Shown in pieces: positions 50,653 through 59,130 of a DNA stretch of 64,000 nt (the first letter of the stretch is position 1; every line of letters starts with the position of its first letter). The DNA is from Marininema mesophilum. GTDB taxonomy: Bacteria > Bacillota > Bacilli > Thermoactinomycetales > DSM-45169. Below the pieces are notes generated by a model, which saw only the letters and a program-made list of their open reading frames with translations, did no database searches and was not told where the DNA came from. The DNA lies in NCBI RefSeq assembly GCF_900106775.1, contig NZ_FNNQ01000004.1:62001-126000 (forward strand). The letters run 5' to 3'. The position numbers and the translations under genes are program-made.

Positions 50653-51284
50653 TGTTTACTGGTTTGGTAGAAGAAGTAGGGCGAATCCAAAAGCTCGACC
50701 GCAAAGGGATGGCGATGCGCTTATCGGTAGAGGCGAAAAAAGTGCTAGAGGGTGTAGCTATCGGGGATAGTATTGCTGTGAATGGTGTCTGTCTTACGGT
50801 AACCGACTTCGATAAGGATGCCTTTGCTGTCGATGTTATGCCAGAGACGATGAAAAAATCCAACCTCGGTCGACTGAGACCAGGGTCTGCGGTAAACCTC
50901 GAGCGTGCATTGGCAGTAGGAGATCGACTAGGGGGACACTTTGTTCAAGGGCATGCGGATGGAGTTGGAAAGATTCGCTCCCGCCAACCGGTGGAGAACG
51001 CAGTCCTTTTTCATATTAGTGTCCCAAAAGAGCTGACCCGGACGATGGTGGATAAAGGTTCGGTGGCGGTGAATGGCATTAGTCTTACCTTGGTAACTGT
51101 AGAAAAGGAAGGGTTTGCTGTTTCGATTATTCCCCATACCTTAGAGCATACCCAGCTTGTCCATGCGCAGCCTGGGGATGAGGTGAACATCGAAATAGAC
51201 ATGCTTGGGAAAGTAGTGGCTAAGCTCATCGGTGAGGGACGTACGGAGATGACAGCGGAAAGCCTGCGCAACTTTGGCTTTTAA
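50652..51284 (+). CDS. ribE: Riboflavin synthase alpha chain
   Basis: Dismutates two 6,7-dimethyl-8-ribityllumazines to riboflavin. 210 aa with two internally repeated lumazine-binding barrels: MFTGLVEEVGRI with NGVCLTVTDF, and GGHFVQGHADGVGKI with NGISLTLVTV. ATG at 50652 (MFTGLVEE, the invariant N-terminus) overlaps the ribD stop (TGATG). Called ribE in Bacillus and ribC in some schemes. Confidence 0.95.
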   Translation: MFTGLVEEVGRIQKLDRKGMAMRLSVEAKKVLEGVAIGDSIAVNGVCLTVTDFDKDAFAVDVMPETMKKSNLGRLRPGSAVNLERALAVGDRLGGHFVQGHADGVGKIRSRQPVENAVLFHISVPKELTRTMVDKGSVAVNGISLTLVTVEKEGFAVSIIPHTLEHTQLVHAQPGDEVNIEIDMLGKVVAKLIGEGRTEMTAESLRNFGF

Positions 51285-51322
51285 ATAAAGGATTTCTACT
51301 ATAGCATGGGGAGGGATGGACA

Positions 51323-52522
51323 ATGCGACCCTTTAATAGGATTGAGGAAGCGATTACTGAATTAAGCCAGGGCCGTGTGATCATCGTGGTGGATGATGAG
51401 GATAGAGAAAACGAAGGGGACTTCGTTGCCTTAGCAGAGAAAGCGAGTCCTGAGGTAATCAATTTTATGGTTACCCATGGTAGAGGACTTGTCTGTACCC
51501 CGATACCAGAGGAACGAGCATTGCAATTGGATTTACCTCCGATGGTGAGTCGTAATACAGATAGCCACGGCACGGCCTTTACCGTCTCCATCGATCATCA
51601 CTCTTGTACGACGGGGATCTCTGCTCATGAGCGATCAGCAACCATTCAAGCGATGATCGATCACAGTAGTAAAGCGGAGGACTTTCATCGCCCTGGACAC
51701 ATCTTCCCCTTGATAGCGAAAAATGGTGGCGTACTTCGTCGCGCAGGACATACAGAGGCAGGAGTAGACCTGGCACGTCTGTGTGGAGCTTATCCAGCAG
51801 CGGTGATCTGTGAAGTGATGAAGGAAGATGGTTCTATGGCTCGGGTGCCTGACCTGATGGAATTAGCTGATAAACATCAGTTGAAAATGATTACGATCCA
51901 GGATTTGATTCAGTATCGCAATCGGAAGGATAAGTTGGTCGAACGGGTGGTAGAGACACGGCTTCCAACGGAGTTTGGGGAGTTCACCGCAGTAGGCTAT
52001 AAGAATGACGTGGATGATAAAGAGCATATCGCCTTGGTGAAGGGGGAAATTGACCCGGATCAACCAGTAATGGTGCGTGTTCACTCCGAATGTTTAACAG
52101 GAGATGTATTTGGTTCTCATCGTTGTGACTGTGGACCCCAACTCCATGCTGCCCTCAGCCAAATTGAAAAGGAAGGGCGCGGTGTCCTTCTTTATATGAG
52201 ACAAGAGGGGCGGGGTATTGGACTGATCAATAAACTAAAGGCTTATAAGCTTCAAGAAGAGGGCATGGATACCGTGGAGGCCAACTTGGAATTAGGCTTT
52301 CGTCCGGATCTACGTGAGTATGGGATTGGTGCTCAGATTTTGCGGGATCTTGGTGTGAAGAAGATGCGATTATTGACCAACAACCCTCGTAAAATCACGG
52401 GGCTTAAGGGGTATGACCTTGAGGTAACAGAAGTTTTACCCATTCAGATGGCCGCGATCAAGGATAATGAAAAGTATCTGAGGACGAAAAAGAGTAAACT
52501 GGGACATATGCTCCATTTCTAA
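51323..52522 (+). CDS. ribBA: Bifunctional DHBP synthase / GTP cyclohydrolase II RibBA
   Basis: Makes both precursors of riboflavin. The N-terminal DHBP synthase domain (1-200) has VDDEDRENEGDF, TDSHGTAFTVSID and RAGHTEAGVDLARL. The C-terminal GTP cyclohydrolase II domain has the zinc site HSECLTGDVFGSHRCDCG and RQEGRGIGLINKL. 399 aa. GGGGAGGGATGG before the ATG. Third gene of the rib operon. Confidence 0.96.
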   Translation: MRPFNRIEEAITELSQGRVIIVVDDEDRENEGDFVALAEKASPEVINFMVTHGRGLVCTPIPEERALQLDLPPMVSRNTDSHGTAFTVSIDHHSCTTGISAHERSATIQAMIDHSSKAEDFHRPGHIFPLIAKNGGVLRRAGHTEAGVDLARLCGAYPAAVICEVMKEDGSMARVPDLMELADKHQLKMITIQDLIQYRNRKDKLVERVVETRLPTEFGEFTAVGYKNDVDDKEHIALVKGEIDPDQPVMVRVHSECLTGDVFGSHRCDCGPQLHAALSQIEKEGRGVLLYMRQEGRGIGLINKLKAYKLQEEGMDTVEANLELGFRPDLREYGIGAQILRDLGVKKMRLLTNNPRKITGLKGYDLEVTEVLPIQMAAIKDNEKYLRTKKSKLGHMLHF

Positions 52523-52543
52523 ATAAAAGGAGAGAGTTTATCA

Positions 52544-53026
52544 ATGACGAAAGTATATGAAGGCAAATTAACGGCTGAGGGTTTACGTATTGGTATTGTT
52601 GTCGGTCGTTTCAATGAATTGATAACAGGAAAATTGTTGGCAGGCGCCCAGGATGCCCTGCGTCGTCATGGAGCCAATGACGCGGATGTAGAGGTTGCTT
52701 GGGTACCTGGGGCCTTTGAAATTCCTTTGATTGCAGACACGATGGCAGCATCCGGTCGTTTTGATGCGGTGATCACCCTAGGAGCGGTTATCCGTGGGTC
52801 GACGCCTCATTTTGACTATGTGTGTAATGAAGCCGCTAAGGGAGTTAGTGCAACCTCTCTGAAGCATGGGTTGCCTGTGATCTTCGGTATATTGACTACC
52901 GATACAATCGAGCAAGCTATAGAACGTGCAGGTACTAAAGCAGGTAATAAAGGCTGGGAAGCTGCGGCGGCTGCGATTGAGACTGCTAATGTGAAGCGGG
53001 AATTGACAAAGGTCTCTAAAGGTTAA
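52544..53026 (+). CDS. ribH: Lumazine synthase
   Basis: 6,7-dimethyl-8-ribityllumazine synthase, forming icosahedral capsids in Bacillus. 160 aa. Substrate-binding blocks VGRFNELITGKLL, WVPGAFEIPLIAD, LGAVIRGSTPHFDYVCNEA and FGILTTDTIEQAIERAGTKAGNKG with the catalytic His in the PHFDYV loop. AAAGGAGAG before the ATG. Last gene of the rib operon; no clear terminator before scpA 30 bases on, so read-through is possible. Confidence 0.96.
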   Translation: MTKVYEGKLTAEGLRIGIVVGRFNELITGKLLAGAQDALRRHGANDADVEVAWVPGAFEIPLIADTMAASGRFDAVITLGAVIRGSTPHFDYVCNEAAKGVSATSLKHGLPVIFGILTTDTIEQAIERAGTKAGNKGWEAAAAAIETANVKRELTKVSKG

Positions 53027-53055
53027 AAAAGCGATCGAGGAGGGAAAGCTGGACT

Positions 53056-53823
53056 GTGGATGTCAAGATCAAGCTGGATATGTTTGAAGGCCCACTCGAC
53101 CTCCTCTTACATTTGATTGATAAAGCAGAGGTAGATGTCACAGAGATCCCCATCGCCCATATAACGGATCAGTATATGGAAGTTTTATCGGCGACACAGG
53201 AACTACAACTGGATGTGGCTAGTGAGTTTTTGGTGATGGCAGCAACACTATTGGCGATCAAAAGCAGGATGTTACTTCCACGGGCAGAGCCGGTTGAATT
53301 AACAGATATGTTCGGCGATGAAGAGGGTGGATTAGATCCTCGGGAAGAGCTTATCCAGCGGCTACTGGAGTATAAACGCTACAAACGATTATCGGATAAC
53401 CTGCGCGAATGGGAAGAATCACGAAGCCAAGTATACACACGCCTTCCGATGGATCTCTCTCCTTATGCGCCTACAGAGAACCCTCTCCAAGGCGTGACAC
53501 CAGAGGACTTACTCCAATACTTCGTAGATGCTCTCACGAATCGAGTGGAGAAGGAAACCGACTTTACTGAGATGAGTCGGGAGGAGATTTCTGTGAGTGA
53601 CCGGATGGAGGAGATTGCGCTTCGGGTTCTAAAGGAGGGAGGCAGGCTTCGTTTCTCTCAGCTTCTTCAGTGGGAACGGTTAACCAAAGAACGGGTGGTT
53701 ACCACCTTTTTGGCGATCCTTGAGCTAATGAAGACCCATCGTGTGAAAATACAGCAACATCACTTATTTTCAGATATGGAAATTGAAGCGAAACCTGCGG
53801 GAGGAGGTCCCTCTATTGGATAA
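53056..53823 (+). CDS. scpA: Segregation and condensation protein A
   Basis: Kleisin subunit of the SMC-ScpAB condensin. 255 aa. N-terminal MDVKIKLDMFEGPLDLLLHLIDKAEVD and FLVMAATLLAIKSRMLLP, C-terminal winged helix with LRFSQLLQWERLTKERVVTTFLAILEL. GTG start 11 bases after AGGAGGG. The 3' end overlaps scpB by eight bases. Confidence 0.95.
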   Translation: MDVKIKLDMFEGPLDLLLHLIDKAEVDVTEIPIAHITDQYMEVLSATQELQLDVASEFLVMAATLLAIKSRMLLPRAEPVELTDMFGDEEGGLDPREELIQRLLEYKRYKRLSDNLREWEESRSQVYTRLPMDLSPYAPTENPLQGVTPEDLLQYFVDALTNRVEKETDFTEMSREEISVSDRMEEIALRVLKEGGRLRFSQLLQWERLTKERVVTTFLAILELMKTHRVKIQQHHLFSDMEIEAKPAGGGPSIG

Positions 53824-54451
53824 CATGAAAGCAGTCATCGAAGGGCTCCTCTTTGCTGCCGGTGATGAAGGATTAAAGGTAGGAGAGATTGCTGAGATCA
53901 TTGACCTGGATCATCGAAAAGTTTGTGCTCTATTGAAAGAGATGATCCAGGAGTGGAAAGAAGCTGGACGTGGGTTGCGAATTGTGGAAATGGCCCATGT
54001 GTATCAACTGACTACATTACCAGAGCATCAACAATATTTTGAAGGGTTAGCCTCCTCTCCCACTCGATCCCAGCTTTCTCGGGCTGCGCTTGAGACCTTA
54101 GCCATTATCGCCTATCGACAACCGATCATCCGCGTAGATGTGGAAGAGATCCGCGGGGTGAAATGTGAAAAGATCATCTACTATTTGAAACGAAAAGGGT
54201 TGGTCAAGGATGTGGGGCGTGCAGAAGGTGTTGGTCGTCCGATCCTGTATGGCACATCCCGGGAATTCCTCGATTATTTCGGACTTTCCCGCATTGAAGA
54301 ACTGCCCCCAGCAGACTCTTTATTCAACTGGGCAGAATTGGAGCAAGAGCGGGAGGCGCTCTACCAGCGACTGGGTGTTGAACCGGTTTCCGAAACCACA
54401 GAAAACGATGCCTTGGAACCTAAACCTGTCCAAACAGGGGAAGGTAACTAA
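53816..54451 (+). CDS. scpB: Segregation and condensation protein B
   Basis: Partner of ScpA in the condensin complex. 211 aa with two winged-helix domains: AVIEGLLFAAGDEGLKVGEIAEII and RAALETLAIIAYRQPIIRVDVEEIRGVKCEKIIYYLKRKGLV. Start chosen at TTG 53816, seven bases after GAGGAGGT. An ATG at 53825 is the alternative. Translationally coupled with scpA. A strong terminator follows. Confidence 0.94.
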   Translation: MDNMKAVIEGLLFAAGDEGLKVGEIAEIIDLDHRKVCALLKEMIQEWKEAGRGLRIVEMAHVYQLTTLPEHQQYFEGLASSPTRSQLSRAALETLAIIAYRQPIIRVDVEEIRGVKCEKIIYYLKRKGLVKDVGRAEGVGRPILYGTSREFLDYFGLSRIEELPPADSLFNWAELEQEREALYQRLGVEPVSETTENDALEPKPVQTGEGN

Positions 54452-54484
54452 AGAAAATGAAGCAAAACTAACCCAATATCTCGG

Positions 54485-54519
54485 AAAATCCCCACCAGTT
54501 GTACTCGGTGGGGATTTTT
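54485..54519 (+). terminator. Terminator after scpB
   Basis: Perfect stem AAATCCCCACC / GGTGGGGATTT with a 10-base loop and T-run. Confidence 0.92.
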
Positions 54520-54614
54520 GATCTTCCTCAAGTAGTTTTCTTTAACACGCTATCTTGTATGATATACCTTCTCCCTGTCCATACTGACGAATATTGGAAG
54601 GGGGGAGGGCAACC

Positions 54615-55277
54615 ATGTCTTGGTGGCTCATCCTAGGCATTATTGTAGCAGTTTTCCTCTGTATAATTCCTTTCACTTCCGTACGAATCCGTCTAGTATA
54701 TCGTCGACAAGGGGAGGATGATTCTTTATCCGTACATATCGGATGGTTATGGGGGTTGGTTCGCTATCGCTGGCAAGCTTCCCAGGTCGAGTGGAACGAG
54801 GAAGGAATTCAGGTGAGGGAAAATGCAAAAAGTAATCTTCCTACTAAGGGGAAGAGATTTCGTGAACGAATTAATTTCGCTTCAATAAAAAGAGCTCAAC
54901 AAACCTGGCGTCTTATTCAAGAGAATATTGTTCATCTATCTGATATTATTAGAAAATTTATTGGTCATATCGTGTGTGAAAAATTGGTTTGGACTTCAAA
55001 ATTAGGGACAGGGGATGCTGCGGAGACCGGTGTGATTACCGGACTCGCCTGGGGGATAAAATCGAGCCTTGTCGGTATTATCGGTTCGTATATGCAATGG
55101 AAAAAAGATCCTTATCTTGATGTATGCCCATCATTCACCGAGGAACGTCTGGAAACGGATTTAGAGTGCATCGTCCGTTTTAAAGTCGGGCACGCTATTC
55201 GTACTGGTGTGCAGCTATTTCTTCGCATGGACAAAGGGGGTGAAGGGAAATGGCGGAACACCCTATCCAAGGCTTAA
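54615..55277 (+). CDS. ytfI: DUF2953 protein (YtfI-like)
   Basis: 220-aa protein with one N-terminal membrane helix (WWLILGIIVAVFLCIIPFT) and a DUF2953 domain of unknown function. The latter part carries SKLGTGDAAETGVITGLAWGIKSSLVG and a C-terminal FTEERLETDLECIVRFKVGH. In B. subtilis ytfI lies just before ytfJ, and ytfI is sporulation-linked. ATG behind GGGGGAGGG. It overlaps ytfJ by 28 bases. Confidence 0.8.
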   Translation: MSWWLILGIIVAVFLCIIPFTSVRIRLVYRRQGEDDSLSVHIGWLWGLVRYRWQASQVEWNEEGIQVRENAKSNLPTKGKRFRERINFASIKRAQQTWRLIQENIVHLSDIIRKFIGHIVCEKLVWTSKLGTGDAAETGVITGLAWGIKSSLVGIIGSYMQWKKDPYLDVCPSFTEERLETDLECIVRFKVGHAIRTGVQLFLRMDKGGEGKWRNTLSKA

Positions 55278-55726
55278 TGACCACAGCGATGGAAAATATT
55301 AAAGAAATGGTGGATGTGAATACGATCATCGGGGATGCGGTTGAGGCTCCAGATGGTAGCATCATTATTCCTGTTTCCCGTGTGGGCTTTGGTTTTGCAG
55401 CTGGCGGTAGTGAATTTGGCGGCAAGAAGAGTGATGGAGAGGGGAAAAATGGGGGATCTGGTTCAGGAAAAGGTGGACAGGAACAGGGTAAAGAAAATCC
55501 CCTGCCCTTTGGCGGAGGAAGTGGGGGTGGTGTCTCCATCACACCCATTGGATTTCTCGTTGTAAGTGATCGTGGTATCCGGATGCTTAATGTAGAAGGA
55601 TCGAATAATTTGTACGATCGGTTAATCGAATTGGCCCCCAACCTGGTAGAAAAAGTACAGGGTATGATGAATGGCGGAAACAAAAAAGGCCGCTCCTATT
55701 CAGGCCCAGAATCCCATTTAGACTGA
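55250..55726 (+). CDS. ytfJ: GerW/YtfJ family spore protein
   Basis: 158 aa. N-terminal PIQGLMTTAMENIKEMVDVNTIIGDAV and a Gly-rich middle (FGGKKSDGEGKNGGSGSGKGG) are typical of YtfJ/GerW, a sporulation protein implicated in L-alanine germination. The C-terminal strand IGFLVVSDRGIRMLNVE completes the fold. GGGGTGAAGGG before the ATG. A terminator follows. Role from family knowledge. Confidence 0.9.
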   Translation: MAEHPIQGLMTTAMENIKEMVDVNTIIGDAVEAPDGSIIIPVSRVGFGFAAGGSEFGGKKSDGEGKNGGSGSGKGGQEQGKENPLPFGGGSGGGVSITPIGFLVVSDRGIRMLNVEGSNNLYDRLIELAPNLVEKVQGMMNGGNKKGRSYSGPESHLD

Positions 55727-55727
55727 T

Positions 55728-55767
55728 AAAAAAAGACCATCTCTTTAAAGGAGACGGTCTTTTTTTA
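55728..55767 (+). terminator. Terminator after ytfJ
   Basis: AAAAGACCATCTC / GGAGACGGTCTTTT stem with one mismatch and a six-base loop, T-run of seven. Confidence 0.88.
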
Positions 55768-55834
55768 ATGGTTTTCATAACCCTGTCCCATCTGCATATA
55801 AATGGGATTAAACAAGCCTGAAGGTGGGAAAGTG

Positions 55835-56980
55835 ATGCGATACCCAGCCATCCTAACAGCGGCCATTCTTGCGCTCCTCTTTTGTACGTCTGGAGCTCAA
55901 GCGGTGAGAGGAGAGTTGCCACCAGAACTTTCTAGCGAACTAAGTGCCCATGCTGCAGCAGTGATCGATGTTAACAGTAACCGAATTTTATTTGAAAAAG
56001 AGGCGCAAAAACGGATGCGAATCGCTAGTTTGACCAAGATCATGACGGCGATTGTGGCTATTGAAAATGCAGATGTGGATAAGAAGGTGACGGTTGGGCC
56101 TGGTGCTGTTGGTGTGGAAGGGTCGTCGATCTATTTGAAGCAGGGGGATCAGGTGCCGCTTCGTACATTGCTCTATGGTCTTTTGCTCCGCTCAGGAAAT
56201 GATGCGGCGGTAGCGATTGCTCAACATGTAGGAGGATCGCTTGAAGGGTTTGCTTACATGATGAATGAAAAAGCAGCGTATCTCGGCTTGAAGGGAACGC
56301 ACTTTGAAAACCCCCACGGATTAGATAGCGATGAGCATTACTCCACAGCGGAGGATATGGCACGATTAACAGCCTATGCATTAAAAAACCCCATCTTTAA
56401 AAAGGTTGTCTCAACCCAGGTGAAAAAGGTGCCCTGGCCAGGTGAAGATTGGCAACGCCGATGGAAAAACAAAAATAAAATGCTACGCCTTTATCCTGGA
56501 GCAGACGGTGTGAAAACAGGCTACACCAAATTATCTAAACGGACCCTTGTTTCCTCAGCGACAAGGGAAGGTCGTCAGATTGTTACCGTTACTTTGGATG
56601 CCTCTGATGACTGGAATGATTCCATGAACCTTTTAGACTATGGGTTTAATCAGTATCATGCTGCCGAATTGATTAGCAAAGGGCAAAAAATAGCCCCTCT
56701 TAGCAAATGGAGGCGGTCTGGGTTAGCGATGATTGCAGAAAAACCCTTCACCTACCCCTTAACAGAGGAAGAAAAGGGGACAGCTGAGGTGAAGCCGATG
56801 TTGACATATCCCGTTTCGAAGATAAAGAAAGAAGGTATGCGGATTGGTATTGGTCGGATCTATCTAAAGGGTAAGTTAATCGGTAGTGTCCCCTTAATCA
56901 GTGGTGTGCCAAAGGAAGAGACCTCATTAAGTGATTGGATACAGGTCATTGCTGAGGTCTTAGGTAGGAGTGGGGGATAG
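55835..56980 (+). CDS. dacB: D-alanyl-D-alanine carboxypeptidase DacB
   Basis: Mother-cell PBP5* that controls cortex peptidoglycan cross-linking. Signal peptide (AILTAAILALLFCTSGAQA). Catalytic SLTK (about residue 63), SGND and KTG (GVKTGYTK). A C-terminal beta domain follows and the protein ends in a weakly amphipathic helix. 381 aa. ATG 55835 follows AAGGTGGG at six bases. An adjacent in-frame GTG is also possible. The dacB-spmA-spmB order is that of B. subtilis, where sigma-E drives it. Confidence 0.93.
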   Translation: MRYPAILTAAILALLFCTSGAQAVRGELPPELSSELSAHAAAVIDVNSNRILFEKEAQKRMRIASLTKIMTAIVAIENADVDKKVTVGPGAVGVEGSSIYLKQGDQVPLRTLLYGLLLRSGNDAAVAIAQHVGGSLEGFAYMMNEKAAYLGLKGTHFENPHGLDSDEHYSTAEDMARLTAYALKNPIFKKVVSTQVKKVPWPGEDWQRRWKNKNKMLRLYPGADGVKTGYTKLSKRTLVSSATREGRQIVTVTLDASDDWNDSMNLLDYGFNQYHAAELISKGQKIAPLSKWRRSGLAMIAEKPFTYPLTEEEKGTAEVKPMLTYPVSKIKKEGMRIGIGRIYLKGKLIGSVPLISGVPKEETSLSDWIQVIAEVLGRSGG

Positions 56981-56981
56981 A

Positions 56982-57584
56982 ATGGTTAATTACATCTGGT
57001 TGTTTATGATCCTTAGTGGTGTGGTAGCAGGTGCGATGCAAGGAGAGCTTGATCTTGTTACGATGGCTGCATTGAAGGGAGCAAAGGAGGGAGTGGCGGT
57101 TTGTATCGGCTTGATCAGTATTCTCGTCTTTTGGCTCGGGATGATGCGGATTGCTGAGGATGCAGGGTTACTAAAAAAATTGGCCAGGCTCCTTGACCCT
57201 TTTGTTCGTTTCCTATTCCCAGGCGTTCCAAAGGGGCATCCGGCTATGGGTTATATTCTCTCTAACATGAGTGCTAACCTTTTCGGGCTGGGGAATGCGG
57301 CCACTCCGATGGGATTAAAAGCGATGGAGGAATTACAAAAGCTTAATCCTGATCCTAAAAAGGCAACGCCTGCGATGTGTACCCTCCTGGCGATCAATAC
57401 ATCCAGTCTGACGCTAATACCGACTACGATTATTGGGATGCGAATGGAACATGGTTCAGTAAACCCGACGGATATTATCGGCACGACGATATTTGCCACT
57501 GTGTGCTCTACCCTTGTGGCCATTTTGTTGGATCGGTGGTTTCGTCGGCGATTCGAAGCATCGACTGGATCTGATGCTAAGTAG
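56982..57584 (+). CDS. spmA: Spore maturation protein A
   Basis: Membrane protein of the nucleoside-recognition (Gate) family needed for spore core dehydration and heat resistance. 200 aa. Hydrophobic helices include YIWLFMILSGVVAGAM, GVAVCIGLISILVFWLGMM and a re-entrant-type YILSNMSANLFGLGNAATPMGL, a hallmark of SpmA. Starts two bases after the dacB stop. Partner of SpmB. Confidence 0.93.
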   Translation: MVNYIWLFMILSGVVAGAMQGELDLVTMAALKGAKEGVAVCIGLISILVFWLGMMRIAEDAGLLKKLARLLDPFVRFLFPGVPKGHPAMGYILSNMSANLFGLGNAATPMGLKAMEELQKLNPDPKKATPAMCTLLAINTSSLTLIPTTIIGMRMEHGSVNPTDIIGTTIFATVCSTLVAILLDRWFRRRFEASTGSDAK

Positions 57585-57618
57585 GTAAAATCCCTCCTGG
57601 GGAGAAGGGGGTTGTCGC

Positions 57619-58155
57619 ATGCTAGAGATTGTGTCCCAGATCTCCCAATGGATGATTCCAGCTATCCTTGCGTTTATTCCGCTCTATGCGGCTACCCGCC
57701 GAGTCCCCGTTTATGAGAGTTTTATCGATGGGGCAAAAGAGGGATTCCCTACAGCGATTCAAATCATTCCTCATCTTGTAGGAATGATGGTGGCTGTTTC
57801 AATTTTTCGAGAGACTGGAGCCCTTCAATTTTATCTAGGTCTTTTTAAACCGTTTCTCTCTATGGTACATTTTCCAGAGGAAGTTTTCCCCCTCGGTTTG
57901 ATGCGTCCGATTACAGGGGCGGGAGCTCTGGCCTATGTAGAAAGCATCTTTCGTACCTATGGTCCAGATTCCTTTCTCGGACGATTAGCTGGGACGATGC
58001 AAGGAAGTACGGATACGACGCTCTATGTGTTAACGGTCTACTTTGGGGCGGTGGGTATCCGGCGCTCAAGGTATGCATTGAAGGTAGGGTTGCTTGCAGA
58101 CTTCGCTGGATTAATCGCCTCTTGGTTGATCGTCAGCCTCCTCTTTGGCACGTGA
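57619..58155 (+). CDS. spmB: Spore maturation protein B
   Basis: 178-aa Gate-domain membrane protein paired with SpmA. Features EGFPTAIQIIPHLVGMMVAV, LMRPITGAGALAYVESIF and GTMQGSTDTTLYVLTVYFGAVGIRR. GGGGAGAAGGGGG before the ATG. Last gene of the dacB operon, followed by an inverted repeat. Confidence 0.94.
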   Translation: MLEIVSQISQWMIPAILAFIPLYAATRRVPVYESFIDGAKEGFPTAIQIIPHLVGMMVAVSIFRETGALQFYLGLFKPFLSMVHFPEEVFPLGLMRPITGAGALAYVESIFRTYGPDSFLGRLAGTMQGSTDTTLYVLTVYFGAVGIRRSRYALKVGLLADFAGLIASWLIVSLLFGT

Positions 58156-58158
58156 TTA

Positions 58159-58198
58159 GACAGCCAAAAATCCTAATCAATGGAGTTTGGCTGTCTTT
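58159..58198 (+). terminator. Probable terminator after spmB
   Basis: Perfect stem GACAGCCAAA / TTTGGCTGTC followed by TTT only, three bases after the spmB stop. A short T-run, so moderate strength. Confidence 0.65.
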
Positions 58199-58289
58199 GG
58201 CGTGCTTTTTCGTGTTCTTTTTGTGACACGGAGACAGATTTGCTTGTGAAGGGTCACCTAGATGGATAAGATGTGAATGAGGTGACAAA

Positions 58290-59012
58290 ATGGAACGATT
58301 ACAAAAAGTAATGGCTACAGCGGGAATTGCCTCTCGCCGAAAAAGTGAAGATTTGATTCGCGAGGGTAAGGTGAAAGTGAACGGCAAGACGGTTACAGAA
58401 CTAGGGACGCAAGTGGATCCATCCTCCGATTGGATTGAAGTGAATGGGCGGCCGATAAAAAAAGAAAATAAACGCTACTTCCTTTTCCACAAGCCTAGAG
58501 GGGTGATCACGAGCTTATCCGATGAACGGGGACGTAAATCCGTTGCCGATTTTTTAAAGAAGATACCTGAGCGGGTTTATCCTGTAGGGCGTCTGGATTA
58601 CGACTCAGAGGGTCTCTTACTCTTAACTAATGACGGAGAGTTGGCCAATCGCCTGACTCATCCTCGTTTTGAAGTGGGAAAAACCTATAGAGCGACGGTT
58701 CAGGGTTCACCCAATGAAAAAACCGTGCAACGATTAGCCAATGGAGTCCGCTTAGAAGAGGGTTGGACAGCACCTGCAGAAGTTCGAGTCGTTACGGTGA
58801 AAAATGAAAGTAAGGATGCAGTATTGGAGATGACCATCCATGAAGGTCGTAACCGGCAAATCCGTCGGATGTGTGAAGCAGTGGGCCATCCTGTGAAACG
58901 GCTCGTCCGTACGAAAGTCGCTTTTCTGGAGCTAGAAGGTCTAGCACGTGGACAGTACCGAGTTCTGACGAAGCAAGAAATTACTCATCTAAAGGAATTA
59001 GTAAAGCTCTGA
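58290..59012 (+). CDS. rluB: 23S rRNA pseudouridine synthase RluB
   Basis: S4 domain at the N-terminus (ERLQKVMATAGIASRRKSEDLIREGKVKVNG) and RsuA/RluB catalytic domain with active Asp in VGRLDYDSEGLLLLTNDGELANRLTHPR. The late HEGRNRQIRRMCEAVGHPVKRLVR completes the family. 240 aa. GAGGTGAC before the ATG. In B. subtilis rluB likewise precedes the res genes. Confidence 0.93.
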   Translation: MERLQKVMATAGIASRRKSEDLIREGKVKVNGKTVTELGTQVDPSSDWIEVNGRPIKKENKRYFLFHKPRGVITSLSDERGRKSVADFLKKIPERVYPVGRLDYDSEGLLLLTNDGELANRLTHPRFEVGKTYRATVQGSPNEKTVQRLANGVRLEEGWTAPAEVRVVTVKNESKDAVLEMTIHEGRNRQIRRMCEAVGHPVKRLVRTKVAFLELEGLARGQYRVLTKQEITHLKELVKL

Positions 59013-59130
59013 TCTTTCAAACAATAGTCATAAGAAGCTTTTAGAGCCCTTGTCTGTGAGCGTTATAATAGATAAATGGTCGATTATTGCTCCGGCAAAA
59101 GATGTAGATGCCGAGTGGGGGGGTGGCGAG

